Shown here: piece after piece, positions 1 to 8,794 of the stretch
Layout of the letters: every line of letters starts with the position of its first letter
Position numbering within the stretch: the stretch's first letter is position 1
Assembly: GCF_008123515.1 (NCBI RefSeq)
Contig: NZ_VSSR01000034.1
Location: 1-64,000 of the forward strand
DNA length: 64,000 bases
Direction of reading: 5' to 3'
Source: Bradyrhizobium cytisi
Lineage (GTDB): Bacteria; Pseudomonadota; Alphaproteobacteria; Rhizobiales; Xanthobacteraceae
Notes under the pieces: model-generated
The model's database searches: none
What the model saw: only the letters and a program-made list of their open reading frames with translations
Told to the model about the DNA's origin: nothing
Translations under genes and position numbers: made by a program

Positions 1-9
1 CAGTCTCGA

Positions 10-80
10 AGCGTGCCCACCGCGTCTTGCAGTCTCGGAGAGATGGTGGGCGCGGCGCTTCGCGCCTTTGCCCACCCTAC
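10..80. repeat. Interspersed palindromic repeat, family A (left end truncated by window edge)
   Basis: The segment starts with AAGCGTGCCCACC and ends with GCGCCTTTGCCCACCCTAC. It has the same layout as the complete copy at 17960-18047: inner GTGCCCACC/GGTGGGC arms and an outer arm ending CCCACCCTAC. The left outer arm is missing here or lies outside the window. It lies downstream of the minus-strand binding-protein gene. No coding potential is visible. Confidence 0.6.
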
Positions 81-110
81 GATAGCATCAGATGCCGCGC
101 GAGATCCCGG

Positions 111-139
111 GGTTCGCTGCTGCGCATCGCCCCGGGATG
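111..139. repeat. Fragment of interspersed repeat family B
   Basis: The segment TTCGCTGCTG to CGCCCCGGGATGAC aligns, with small indels, with the right end of the repeat at 3608-3709. Together with the adjacent family A repeat it fills the 151 bases before the first gene. It looks like a decayed or partial copy. Confidence 0.4.
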
Positions 140-151
140 ACCGCTACGCGG

Positions 152-1390
152 TCACTTCTTCACCAGCGGACACTCGCTGTCCTTGAGCGGCCTGGCGGCA
201 TCTTCGGCCGGGATGTTCGCGACCAACTTGTAATAGTCCCACGGTCCCTTCGACTCCTCGGGCTTCTTCACCTCGAACAGATAGGCCGGGATGATGCGGC
301 GGCCGTCCTCGCGCAGCGGGCCCTTGCCGAATAGCGGATCGTCGGTCGGGATTTCCTTCATCTTGGCGACGACCTTGACGCCGTCGTGCGGATTGCCGCC
401 GAGCGCCTCGAGCGCCTTGAGGTAATGTATCACGCCGGCATAGTTGCCCGCCTGCGTCATCGACGGCATCGCCTTGTTGGCGGTCTTTTCCTGGAAGCGC
501 TTGGACCAGGCACGGGTGTTGTCATTCAGATCCCAGTAGAAGGATTCGGTGAAGGTCAGGCCGTGCGCGGTCTTGAGGCCGAGCGAATGGACGTCGTTGA
601 TGAAGAGCAGCAGCGCTGCGAGCTTCTGGCCGCCTTCGACGATGCCGAACTCGGCCGCCTGCTTGATCGCGTTGGTGGTGTCGCCGCCGGCATTGGCAAG
701 CCCGACGATCTTTGCCTTGGAGTTCTGCGCCTGGAGCAGGAAGGACGAGAAGTCCGAGGTGTTGAGCGGGTGCTTGACCCCGCCGAGCACCTTGCCGCCG
801 TTTGCGGTCACGACCGCGCTGGTGTCGCGCTCGAGCGCGGCGCCGAACGCATAGTCGGCGGTCAGGAAGAACCAGCTGTCGCCGCCGGCCTTGGTCAGCG
901 CCTTGCCGGTGCCGTTGGCCAGCATATAGGTGTCATAGGTGTAGGAGATCGTGTTGGCGTTGCAGGCCTTGCCGGTGAGGTCGGCGCTGGCGCCGCCATT
1001 GTTGAGCAGGACCGCGTTCTTTTCCTTGGCGACGTTGCTGACTGCCAGCGCCACGCCGGAGTTCGGCGTGTCGGTGATCATGTCGACCTTCTGGGTGTCG
1101 ATCCACTGCCGCGCGATGTTGACCCCGATGTCCGGCTTGTTCTGGTGATCGCCGCTGAGGACCTCGATCTTCCAGCCTTTGGCGCGGAGACCGGAATCCT
1201 CCACCGCCATGTTGACGGCCAGCACGGAGCCCGGACCGCCGATGTCGGCGTAGAGACTGGACATGTCGTTGAGCACGCCGATTGTGACGGTCTTGTCTTG
1301 TCCTTTTTCCTGGGCGTAGGCGGATGTGGCAAAACCGAAAGCGGCGCAGGCAAGAAGGGCCGCAGAGCGGCGCGCGAACGTCGTCGTCAT
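152..1390 (-). CDS. ABC transporter substrate-binding protein (branched-chain amino acid / Leu-Ile-Val-binding family)
   Basis: This 412-aa protein is a periplasmic solute receptor of the Peripla_BP_6 (LivK-like) family. Residues 1-26 form a signal peptide ending AYA. The mature part opens with the typical KTVTIGVLNDMS strand followed by YADIGGPGSVLAVNMAVED. The length fits the family. A GGAGG sequence nine bases before the ATG supports the start. No permease or ATPase is adjacent, so it is an orphan receptor, which is common in Bradyrhizobium. The ligand cannot be told from the sequence; aromatic or carboxylate ligands are also known for orphan members of this family. Confidence 0.88.
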   Translation of the reverse strand: MTTTFARRSAALLACAAFGFATSAYAQEKGQDKTVTIGVLNDMSSLYADIGGPGSVLAVNMAVEDSGLRAKGWKIEVLSGDHQNKPDIGVNIARQWIDTQKVDMITDTPNSGVALAVSNVAKEKNAVLLNNGGASADLTGKACNANTISYTYDTYMLANGTGKALTKAGGDSWFFLTADYAFGAALERDTSAVVTANGGKVLGGVKHPLNTSDFSSFLLQAQNSKAKIVGLANAGGDTTNAIKQAAEFGIVEGGQKLAALLLFINDVHSLGLKTAHGLTFTESFYWDLNDNTRAWSKRFQEKTANKAMPSMTQAGNYAGVIHYLKALEALGGNPHDGVKVVAKMKEIPTDDPLFGKGPLREDGRRIIPAYLFEVKKPEESKGPWDYYKLVANIPAEDAARPLKDSECPLVKK

Positions 1391-1496
1391 AAAAGGTTTC
1401 CTCCATTGTCAAATATGCGGACGGCTCTCTTGGATGAAGCCTTGGTCCGGCCGATTCCGTAGCCTGTCCCGGGGACGGCGGCAATGCGCCTAAAGC

Positions 1497-1525
1497 CGGA
1501 TGACGCCGTGTCGTGGCGTCATCCG
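1497..1525. terminator. Intergenic hairpin, likely terminator of the beta-propeller gene
   Basis: Perfect 11-bp arms CGGATGACGCC / GGCGTCATCCG flank a 7-base loop. It lies 34 bases past the stop of the minus-strand gene ending at 1559. There is no long T tract, so termination is inferred from position and stem strength. Confidence 0.55.
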
Positions 1526-1558
1526 TCGGTTAACCTTTGGGCAAAATGCGTTGAATTG

Positions 1559-2737
1559 CTATTTGAGCGCGTCCGAGGTCAGCTTGAATTTCTGGATGCG
1601 CTTTCCGGTGTCGACCTCGGCGGTATAGACGTTACCCCCGGCATCGACCGCCATAGCATGCACCCAGTGGAATTGCCCGGCATTGCGCCCGTTGTGGCCA
1701 AAGCTGCCGACGACGCTGCCGTCCTCGCGCTTGAGCACCCTGATCTCGTTGTTCTCGCCATCGGCGCTGAGCAGCCAGGTCTGCTTCGGATCGGGCCAGA
1801 TCGCGATGTCCCACACCGCGCCGTTGCTGAGCGTGTTCTTCTCGAACAAGAACTCCTTGACGAAAGTACCGTCCTTTTTGAACACCTGGATGCGGTTGTT
1901 GATGCGGTCGCAGACGTAGACGAGGCCGTCATTGGCAATCTTCACGCAGTGCACGGGATTGCCGAATTGCTGCGAGATCGGGGCCTTGGGATCATAGGCT
2001 GCCTGCTTGCTGTCGTCGGGCTTGTTGCCGTAGGCGCCCCAGTGCCGCTTGTAGGCGAGCGTGGTTGCATCGAACACGATGACGCGGCGGTTGCTATAGC
2101 CGTCGGCGACGTAGATCTCGTTGGCGTCCTTGTCGAGCGCGGTTTCGGCGGGCTTACCGAGCTGCGTCGTGTCGTTACTTCCGAGGCTCGGCGCGATCTT
2201 GCCGATCTGGGCCACGAACTTGCCGTCGAGCGTGAATTTCAGGATCGCGTTGTCGTTGTCGGCATTGCCGCCGATCCAGACGAAGCCTGCCGGATCGATC
2301 TCGATGCCGTGCTCGCGGCCGACCCATTCATAGCCGGTGCCGGGCCCGCCCCAGGACCGCAGCAGATTGCCGTCGGCATCAAATTCGAGCACGGGCGGCG
2401 CCGAGACGCAGCACTTCGAACGAGGTGGGTTGAGGCTTGCGCCTTTCTCGTCGTCAGTGAGCGAGCGCGGGCGATGGATCATCCAGATATGGCCCTGCCA
2501 GTCGACGGTAATGCCGCCGACCTGGCCGAGGATCCAGTTGTTCGGGAGTTGCTTCGGCCAGGACGCATCGACCGCGAAGGTCGGCACGTCGCCGGCTTTG
2601 GCAACGTTCGGAAACGCGAATGCGATGGCTGCAATCAGGATGGAGAAAGCGTGAGAGACGCGTGCAACCGCATGGTTGAGGCCTGCACGATCAAGCCCCG
2701 TGCGATGAAGCCCTGCGCGATCATGCCATGGCGCCAT
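1559..2737 (-). CDS. Secreted NHL/six-bladed beta-propeller protein of unknown function
   Basis: The 392-aa product has a hydrophobic export segment at about residues 28-48 (HAFSILIAAIAFAFPNVAKA). After it come repeated blades such as GGITVDWQGHIWMIHRP, NNRIQVFKKDGTFV and HAMAVDAGGNVYTAEVDTG, the pattern of NHL-repeat propellers related to peptidyl-alpha-hydroxyglycine lyase. GGGAGG six bases before the ATG at 2737 supports this start, although it leaves an unusual N-terminal stretch with repeated His/Arg/Gly/Leu motifs ahead of the hydrophobic segment. It is probably periplasmic. A catalytic role cannot be assigned; it may be a binding scaffold. It is flanked by minus-strand genes but separated from the downstream one by a strong hairpin. 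Confidence 0.8.
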   Translation of the reverse strand: MAPWHDRAGLHRTGLDRAGLNHAVARVSHAFSILIAAIAFAFPNVAKAGDVPTFAVDASWPKQLPNNWILGQVGGITVDWQGHIWMIHRPRSLTDDEKGASLNPPRSKCCVSAPPVLEFDADGNLLRSWGGPGTGYEWVGREHGIEIDPAGFVWIGGNADNDNAILKFTLDGKFVAQIGKIAPSLGSNDTTQLGKPAETALDKDANEIYVADGYSNRRVIVFDATTLAYKRHWGAYGNKPDDSKQAAYDPKAPISQQFGNPVHCVKIANDGLVYVCDRINNRIQVFKKDGTFVKEFLFEKNTLSNGAVWDIAIWPDPKQTWLLSADGENNEIRVLKREDGSVVGSFGHNGRNAGQFHWVHAMAVDAGGNVYTAEVDTGKRIQKFKLTSDALK

Positions 2738-2815
2738 GGCAACCTCCCTTTTTTGGCTTGCGGCTTGCTGCCGCTTGAGCGCGGGCAGTCAATCGCGGGG
2801 AGGTGATCAAGTCAA

Positions 2816-3559
2816 TCAGGCCGGTGCACGGAAGCTCATCAGGGTGCGCGTCTTGTAGTCGTAGAATTTGCCGGTCTCGGTCCAGCCGGGCGCGCACAGC
2901 GGGACGATGAACGCGGCGACCTGCTCGGGGGTCTCAAGCGTCGTGGGATCTTCGCCCGGCATCAGGGTTGCGCGCATGCGGGTGCGGATCGGGCCCGGGT
3001 TGAACAGGTTGACGCGCAGCGGCGTGTTTGCGGTCTCCTGCGCCCAGGCGCGCGCCAGCGTCTCCAGCGCGGCCTTGGAGGCGGCGTAGGGGCTGACATA
3101 GGCGGTCGCCTTGTTGGCGGCGCCCGAGGTGATGAATACGGCGCGGCCGGCATCGGACTGCCTCAGCAACGGCTCCATGCAGCGGATCAGCTGGAAGTTC
3201 GCGGAGACGTTGACGGCCATGACGTCGTTGAACGTATTGAGCTCGATATGGCCGACCGGCGAGGAGGGACCGAGCACGCCGGCATTGCCGACGAGGATGT
3301 CGAGCTTGCCGTACCGCTCATGCAGGCCCGCGCCGAGCCGTGCGATGCCATCGGAATCGGTGAGGTTGAGCGGAACCAGCGTGGCGCTGTTGCCGCCCGC
3401 TTTGCGGATCTCGTCGTCGAGCTCCTCGAGCCCGCCCTGGGTGCGTGCGGTTGCAACGATATGCGCACCGGCCTTCGCCAGCGCGAGCGCCGTAGCAAAA
3501 CCGATGCCGCGCGAGGCGCCGGTGACGAGAGCGATGCGGTCAGCGAGGGGAAGTGTCAT
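2816..3559 (-). CDS. SDR family NAD(P)-dependent oxidoreductase
   Basis: This is a classical short-chain dehydrogenase of 247 aa. It has the dinucleotide-binding motif TGASRGIG (residues 13-20), the NAG motif (NAGVLGPS, about residue 90) and the catalytic YAASK near residue 157 with a preceding Ser in ITSGAANK. The C-terminal half has FNPGPIRTRMR, where SDRs usually carry PG-(I/V)-x-T. The frame stays open upstream to 3613, but those codons run into the intergenic repeat at 3608-3709, so the ATG at 3559 (MTLPLADRIALVTG) is preferred. The substrate is unknown. It lies downstream of purF on the same strand, separated by a repeat, so co-transcription is uncertain. Confidence 0.88.
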   Translation of the reverse strand: MTLPLADRIALVTGASRGIGFATALALAKAGAHIVATARTQGGLEELDDEIRKAGGNSATLVPLNLTDSDGIARLGAGLHERYGKLDILVGNAGVLGPSSPVGHIELNTFNDVMAVNVSANFQLIRCMEPLLRQSDAGRAVFITSGAANKATAYVSPYAASKAALETLARAWAQETANTPLRVNLFNPGPIRTRMRATLMPGEDPTTLETPEQVAAFIVPLCAPGWTETGKFYDYKTRTLMSFRAPA

Positions 3560-3607
3560 GGCGGGGGTTTTACAGGCGTGGGTGGCCGGGACAAGCCCCC
3601 ACCACGA

Positions 3608-3709
3608 CGTCATTCCGGGGCGGTCCGCAGGACCGAACCCGGAATCTCGAGATCCTCAGGTGCGCAATTGCGCACCATAGTTCGCGCTGTCGCACGCCCC
3701 GGGATGACG
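3608..3709. repeat. Interspersed palindromic repeat, family B (complete copy)
   Basis: The 102-bp element has outer inverted arms CGTCATTCCGGGGCG and CGCCCCGGGATGACG with one mismatch. Nested inside is a perfect 18-bp palindrome, GGTGCGCAATTGCGCACC, at 3659-3676. It sits between the end of purF and the SDR gene. It has the form of a short non-autonomous palindromic repeat; no coding sequence fits. Confidence 0.65.
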
Positions 3710-3718
3710 CCTTCGCCG

Positions 3719-5257
3719 TCAGCTCGCCTCCGCCAGCAACGACAGCTGCCGCGGTTGCGGCTCGGTCTGGGTCTGGTCGGTGAGGTGGGTCGGATAGGCG
3801 CCGGTAAAGCAGTGATCCGAGAACTTCGGATTGGCGGGATCGCGGCCTGGCTCGCCCATGGCGCGGTACATGCCGTCGATCGACAGGAACGCGAGCGAGT
3901 CGGCTCCGATGATCTCGCGCATCTCCTCCAGCGAGTGCGTCGCGGCCAGCAGGCCGCCACGGTCGGGCAGATCGATGCCGTAATAATCGGGATAGAGGAT
4001 CGGCGGCGAGGCGAGGCGGAAATGCACCTCCTTCGCGCCGGCATCGCGCATCATGCGCACGATCTTCTTCGAGGTGGTGCCGCGCACCAGCGAGTCGTCG
4101 ATCAGGATGATGCGCTTGCCTTCGATCGCGGCGCGGTTGGCCGAATGCTTCATGCGCACGCCGGATTCGCGGATCGCCTGCGTCGGCTGGATGAAGGTGC
4201 GGCCGACATAGTGGTTGCGGATGATGCCGAGCTCGAACGGCACGCCGGAATGCTGGCTGTAGCCGATCGCAGCGGGCACGCCGGAATCCGGCACCGGCAC
4301 GACGACGTCGATCGGCACATGGCTTTCGCGCGCGAGCTGCGCGCCAAAGGCCTTGCGCACCTCGTAGACCGAGCGGCCGTGGACGATGGAATCCGGACGC
4401 GAGAAATAGATGTATTCGAAGATGCAGGGACGTGGCGCGATCGGCGGGAACGGCTTGTGGATGTCCTGGCCGTTCTCGTCGAACACGATGACTTCGCCGG
4501 CCTCGATGTCGCGGACGAAGCGGGCGCCGATGATGTCGAGCGCGCAGGTCTCGGACGCCAGGATCGGGCAGCCGTCGAGCTCGCCAAGCACCAGCGGACG
4601 GATGCCGCGCGGGTCGCGCGCGCCGACCAGCTTCTTGTTGGTGAGCGAGACCAGCGCGTAGGCGCCCTCGATCTCGCGCAGCGCATCGATATAGCGCTCG
4701 ATGAAGCGGGCGCGCCTGGAGCGTGCGACCAGATGCAGGATCACCTCGGTGTCGGTGGTCGACTGCATCATCGCGCCGTGCATCACGAGCTCGCGGCGCA
4801 GCGTCAGGCCGTTGGTGAGGTTGCCGTTGTGGGCGACCGCGAGGCCGCCGGCATTGAGCTCGGCGAACAGCGGCTGCACGTTGCGCAAGATGGTTGCGCC
4901 GGTCGTGGAATAACGGACATGGCCGACCGCCATGTTGCCGGGCAGGCGGTCGATCACCTCGCGGCGGGAGAAGGTGTCGCCGACCAGGCCGAGGCGGCGT
5001 TCTGAGTGAAAGCGGCTGCCGTCGTAGGAGACGATGCCGGCGGCTTCCTGGCCGCGGTGCTGAAGGGCGTGAAGGCCGAGCGCCGTGATGGCGGCGGCGT
5101 CCGGGTGTCCATAGATGCCGAAGACGCCGCATTCCTCGCGCAGCGTATCTCCCTCCAGGTCGTCCTGAAGCTCTAGCGCGGCCGGGCCGGTATCGAGATC
5201 AAGTTGGGCGTCCTGGTCAGGGTGTCGCATCTCGTCCGCGCCTCTCTGTTGGCTCAA
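3719..5257 (-). CDS. purF: Amidophosphoribosyltransferase (PurF)
   Basis: PurF catalyses the first committed step of purine synthesis, making phosphoribosylamine from PRPP and glutamine in the cytoplasm. The 512-aa protein carries an N-terminal propeptide-like stretch and then EECGVFGIYGH, with Cys43 as the expected glutaminase nucleophile exposed by processing. LQHRGQEAAGIV and RYSTTG are typical class II glutaminase segments. The PRPP-binding motif IILIDDSLVRGTTS lies near residue 385. The start follows cvpA directly: the two frames abut at 5257/5258, which is the common cvpA-purF arrangement and implies translational coupling. Length and motifs fit the family fully. Confidence 0.97.
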   Translation of the reverse strand: MSQQRGADEMRHPDQDAQLDLDTGPAALELQDDLEGDTLREECGVFGIYGHPDAAAITALGLHALQHRGQEAAGIVSYDGSRFHSERRLGLVGDTFSRREVIDRLPGNMAVGHVRYSTTGATILRNVQPLFAELNAGGLAVAHNGNLTNGLTLRRELVMHGAMMQSTTDTEVILHLVARSRRARFIERYIDALREIEGAYALVSLTNKKLVGARDPRGIRPLVLGELDGCPILASETCALDIIGARFVRDIEAGEVIVFDENGQDIHKPFPPIAPRPCIFEYIYFSRPDSIVHGRSVYEVRKAFGAQLARESHVPIDVVVPVPDSGVPAAIGYSQHSGVPFELGIIRNHYVGRTFIQPTQAIRESGVRMKHSANRAAIEGKRIILIDDSLVRGTTSKKIVRMMRDAGAKEVHFRLASPPILYPDYYGIDLPDRGGLLAATHSLEEMREIIGADSLAFLSIDGMYRAMGEPGRDPANPKFSDHCFTGAYPTHLTDQTQTEPQPRQLSLLAEAS

Positions 5258-5887
5258 TCAACGCGCCGCAGGTTTCTCGATCAGCTTCTTCATGCTGTCA
5301 CGAGCAGGTTTACTGTATCCGTCGCCACTGCCCGAAGGCTGCTGCTCGGTATCAGCTTGATCATCATCTGGTTTGTTTTTCTTGAATCTCTTCAAGATGG
5401 TGTTCTCGGGGTCGTCAGGCAAGAGGGACATCAGCCAATCCCCGGTTCCCTGGAGCACCACGCGGGACTTGGCCCCCGTGACCCAATCCGGGCGCTGCTT
5501 GTCCGGCACCAGCCAGGTGAAGAACAGGAAGGCCACCACGACAATTAAGAGCCCGCGAGCCAGGCCGAACAGGAAGCCGAGGGTGCGATCCAGCGCGCCA
5601 ATGCGCGAATCCAGGATCATGTCGGAGATCCGGACCGTGATCACGGAGACCACGACCAGGGTACCGACGAACACACCGGCGACCACGACCACGCTCGCGA
5701 CGGTGTCGTTGTTGAAATAGGTCTTGGCGGTCGGCAGCAGCTTGGAGAAAGAGTACAGAGTCACGATTGCCGCCGTGCCCCAGGCTGCGATCGAGAGGAT
5801 TTCGCGCATGAAGCCGCGAACCATCGCGAGCAGGCCCGAGATCAGCATCACACCGAGCAGGATCAGGTCGAGGAGTGTAACTGGCAT
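5258..5887 (-). CDS. cvpA: CvpA family inner membrane protein
   Basis: The 209-aa protein has four hydrophobic segments in its first 160 residues (LLDLILLGVMLISGLLAMV, GTAAIVTLYSF, VASVVVVAGVFVGTLVVVSVI and LLIVVVAFLFFTWLV). A hydrophilic tail rich in Lys, Asp and Ser follows. This is the CvpA/colicin V production family, a membrane protein often found in front of purF. Its exact activity is not settled; links to envelope stress tolerance are reported for the family. The downstream purF starts immediately after its stop, so both are read as one unit. Confidence 0.9.
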   Translation of the reverse strand: MPVTLLDLILLGVMLISGLLAMVRGFMREILSIAAWGTAAIVTLYSFSKLLPTAKTYFNNDTVASVVVVAGVFVGTLVVVSVITVRISDMILDSRIGALDRTLGFLFGLARGLLIVVVAFLFFTWLVPDKQRPDWVTGAKSRVVLQGTGDWLMSLLPDDPENTILKRFKKNKPDDDQADTEQQPSGSGDGYSKPARDSMKKLIEKPAAR

Positions 5888-6055
5888 CGGCTGGTCTGGT
5901 CCGCTCGTACTCTCAAAGGATGCTCAGCGAATCGGTGTTTGGCCGCCGCCCTAAAAGAGGGGCAGACGGCGCTTCCGGCAAGGCCGCAACCACGCAATCC
6001 CATGCTGCTTTTGTGACGGCTGTATAGCTGTGGGGGCGCTTGACGTCACCTCTAG

Positions 6056-7504
6056 CTACCCCTCTCCACGGCGGAATCTTGCCGGTGTGGCATTTTTCTC
6101 CGCCGGCGGGCTCGAGTCGCCGCGGCGGGAGCCCTTGGCGGCGATTTCGGCGACCAGCGTGGTCAGGCTGTTGACCGCGTTCAGGGTCAACCCCGCGTCA
6201 CCGCTGGCCTCGGCGCCCCGGGCCGATTCGGGCAGCACGGCGCGTTTGAAGCCGAGCTTGACCGCTTCCTTGAGCCGGGCCGGGGTCTGTGCCACCGGGC
6301 GGATGACGCCGGAGAGTGAAATCTCGCCGAAATAAACGGCATCGGTGGGTAACTGCGCATTAACCAGGGATGAAACCAGCGCGGCCGCAGCGGCCATATC
6401 AGCTGCCGGCTCGTGAATGCGCAGGCCGCCCGCGACGTTCAGATAGACGTCGTGGCCGGACAGCTTGACCCCGCAATGCGCTTCCAGCACCGCCAGCACC
6501 ATCGAGAGCCGGCTCTGATCCCAGCCGACCACGGCGCGGCGCGGGGTGCCGAGCGAGGTCGGGGCCACCAGCGCCTGCAATTCGACCAGAACGGGCCGCG
6601 TGCCCTCGATACCCGCGAAGACTGCGGTGCCGGGCGTGCCGAGATCGCGCTCCGACAGGAACAGCTCGGAGGGGTTGGTGACCTCGCGCAGGCCGAGCCC
6701 GGTCATCTCGAACACGCCGATCTCGTCGGTCGGGCCGAAGCGGTTCTTGACGGCGCGTAAGATTCGGAATTGCTGCGAGCCTTCGCCCTCGAACGACATC
6801 ACGGCATCGACCATGTGCTCGACGACGCGGGGGCCGGCGATCTGGCCGTCCTTGGTGACGTGGCCGACCAGGATGATGGCCGCGCCGGTTTTCTTGGCGA
6901 ACCGAATCAGCGCCTGCGCCGAGGCGCGCACTTGCGTGACCGTGCCGGGCGCCGATTCCACCGTGTCGGTCCACATCGTCTGGATCGAGTCGATCACGAT
7001 CAGCCGGGGGACGGCGCCTTCCGACAAGGTTGATACGATGTCCTCGACCGAGGTCTCGGCCGCGAGCTGCACGGGCGCATCCGACAGCCCGAGCCGTTCG
7101 GCGCGCAGCCGCACCTGGGCGATGGCTTCTTCGCCGGAGATGTAGACGATGCGGTGGCCGGCGCGCGCCATCAGGCTGGTCGCCTGTGTCAGCAATGTCG
7201 ACTTGCCGATGCCTGGATCGCCGCCGACAAGCAGCACCGAGCCGCGCACGAAACCGCCGCCGGCGACGCGGTCGAGCTCGGTCATGCCCGAGGACAGGCG
7301 CGGTGCGTCTGGGCTTTTTCCCGCGAGGCTCTCCAGCGCAAACGTGCGACCCTTGCGCTTGGAGCGGATCGAGACCGGCACGCTGCCGGTCGCGTCCTCC
7401 TCGGCCAGCGTATTCCACTCGCCGCAGGACTCGCACTTGCCCTGCCAGCGGTTATAGGCCGCGCCGCAGTTCTGGCAGACAAAGGAAAGCGTGTTCTTGG
7501 CCAT
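6056..7504 (-). CDS. radA: DNA repair protein RadA
   Basis: RadA is a RecA-like branch-migration helicase that processes recombination intermediates. The 482-aa protein has an N-terminal C4 zinc finger (Cys10, 13, 24, 27 in CQNCGAAYNRWQGKCESCG), a Walker A motif GGDPGIGKST at about 94-103, the RadA signature KNRFG and a Lon-protease-like C-terminal domain (GHDVYLNVAGGLRI...). The frame is open further upstream to 7594, but MAKNTLSFVCQNCG is the family start, so ATG 7504 is chosen. It is transcribed alone toward cvpA, with 168 bases between its stop and the cvpA start. Confidence 0.96.
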   Translation of the reverse strand: MAKNTLSFVCQNCGAAYNRWQGKCESCGEWNTLAEEDATGSVPVSIRSKRKGRTFALESLAGKSPDAPRLSSGMTELDRVAGGGFVRGSVLLVGGDPGIGKSTLLTQATSLMARAGHRIVYISGEEAIAQVRLRAERLGLSDAPVQLAAETSVEDIVSTLSEGAVPRLIVIDSIQTMWTDTVESAPGTVTQVRASAQALIRFAKKTGAAIILVGHVTKDGQIAGPRVVEHMVDAVMSFEGEGSQQFRILRAVKNRFGPTDEIGVFEMTGLGLREVTNPSELFLSERDLGTPGTAVFAGIEGTRPVLVELQALVAPTSLGTPRRAVVGWDQSRLSMVLAVLEAHCGVKLSGHDVYLNVAGGLRIHEPAADMAAAAALVSSLVNAQLPTDAVYFGEISLSGVIRPVAQTPARLKEAVKLGFKRAVLPESARGAEASGDAGLTLNAVNSLTTLVAEIAAKGSRRGDSSPPAEKNATPARFRRGEG

Positions 7505-7745
7505 GGGGAGGGGGATTCGAGGGGCTCGGATTTGGTGATAGCACGGATAGTCGCGGAAGATCGCTACTGTCTTCAGGGCCGAATTTGGGGACATCCTGGC
7601 AATTGTCAGTTTGCCAGATGCCCATGCGCGTCACGGGAGAGCAGCCGCTGATCGGCGATCCTTCTTCGTCCTGGCCTTGCGGACCTTGAAAGCGGGACCC
7701 AGTTAGCGGCGTCTCTGGGGAGAGCCTATCGGATTGTCTGAAACC

Positions 7746-8663
7746 TCAGGTCCTAAGCATGAGATCCCAGGGTGGCATGTCTCCCAAACTGGCGCTCAGA
7801 TGCTCGATAAACCGACGAAGTTTCAAGGACACGTGCCGTTTGGTTGGGTAGACGGCATGTATCGCCAGTTCCGGCGTCTTGTGGTCTGACATCAAGACTT
7901 GCAGGGTTCCCGCGGCGACAGACTCTCCGAACACGAAGCTGGGTCCGTAGGCCGCGCCCGTTCCCGCCAATGCCGCAGCCAGTAGCATTTGCATGTTGTT
8001 CGCGGCCAGCCGCACCGGGCCGTTGATGACATGAGTGTTGCCGCAAGGATCTGTAACCGTCCAATCGCCGGCTGAAACAGCTTCAGTGAATGCGAGTCGT
8101 GGAGCTTGGCGGAGTTGCTCAACGTCTTTCGGCGCGCCGTGCCACGACACAAAAGATGGCGCTGCGCAGAATACCATGCGGCATGGGGCAAGCCGTCGGG
8201 CCACAAGATCGGAATCTTCCAACAGCCCGATGCGAATGGCCACATCGATACGATCCGCCAGCAAGTCGACATAGCGGTCGCTAAGCACGGTCTCAACCGC
8301 GACGTCGGGATATGCGGCCAGATAGCTCGCCACAACGCTGCCGAGATGCATGGTTCCGAAGGTGGTCGGTGCGGCAACGCGCAGCATTCCGCGCACTGTC
8401 TGCTGCGCATCCCGAGCCTCCCTATTCGCATCCTCGTATTCTTCGAGTATGTGCTTGCACCGTGCGTAATAGGACCGTCCCACGTCGGTCAGCGTCAGCA
8501 TGCGCGTGCTCCGCTGAAGCAGCCGCACCTTCAATTGCTCCTCGATCGCAGAAACATGCTTACCTGCCATTGAAGGCGACAGGCCGAAGCGCCCGGCAGC
8601 ACCTACAAGACTGCCCTCTTCGACCGCGGCGACGAATACCGCCATGCTGATGAACCGATCCAT
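7746..8663 (-). CDS. LysR family transcriptional regulator
   Basis: The 305-aa protein has an N-terminal winged helix-turn-helix (MDRFISMAVFVAAVEEGSLVGAAGRFGLSPSMAGKHV pattern, residues 1-60) with the Leu-Leu-Gln-Arg-Ser-Thr-Arg segment LLQRSTRMLTLTD that marks LysR proteins. An effector-binding domain follows from about residue 90. It diverges from the alpha/beta hydrolase at 8795, with 131 bases between them that hold a palindrome. Regulation of that hydrolase and of itself is the natural inference. The inducer is unknown. Confidence 0.93.
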   Translation of the reverse strand: MDRFISMAVFVAAVEEGSLVGAAGRFGLSPSMAGKHVSAIEEQLKVRLLQRSTRMLTLTDVGRSYYARCKHILEEYEDANREARDAQQTVRGMLRVAAPTTFGTMHLGSVVASYLAAYPDVAVETVLSDRYVDLLADRIDVAIRIGLLEDSDLVARRLAPCRMVFCAAPSFVSWHGAPKDVEQLRQAPRLAFTEAVSAGDWTVTDPCGNTHVINGPVRLAANNMQMLLAAALAGTGAAYGPSFVFGESVAAGTLQVLMSDHKTPELAIHAVYPTKRHVSLKLRRFIEHLSASLGDMPPWDLMLRT

Positions 8664-8675
8664 GAAAGCTCCGAT

Positions 8676-8694
8676 CTGATAATCCCATTATCAG
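8676..8694. promoter_or_regulatory. Inverted repeat, candidate LysR operator
   Basis: Perfect 8-bp arms CTGATAAT and ATTATCAG are separated by CCC. It begins 13 bases upstream of the lysR start codon and lies in the divergent promoter region shared with the hydrolase gene. A LysR-type T-N11-A element fits inside it. The role is inferred from position and symmetry. Confidence 0.55.
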
Positions 8695-8794
8695 GTGCCG
8701 ATAAAATTAGGCCGATTATCGATCGATCCAACGGCAATTATCTCCGTTCGTCGTCCGACCGATCCCCGGTTGGCTCGGAAAAAAGGAGATCACG

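Noticed and set aside
3248..5005. 585-codon plus-strand frame over SDR and purF
   Set aside because: It is a shadow of purF, whose motifs are complete; no RBS or domain supports it.
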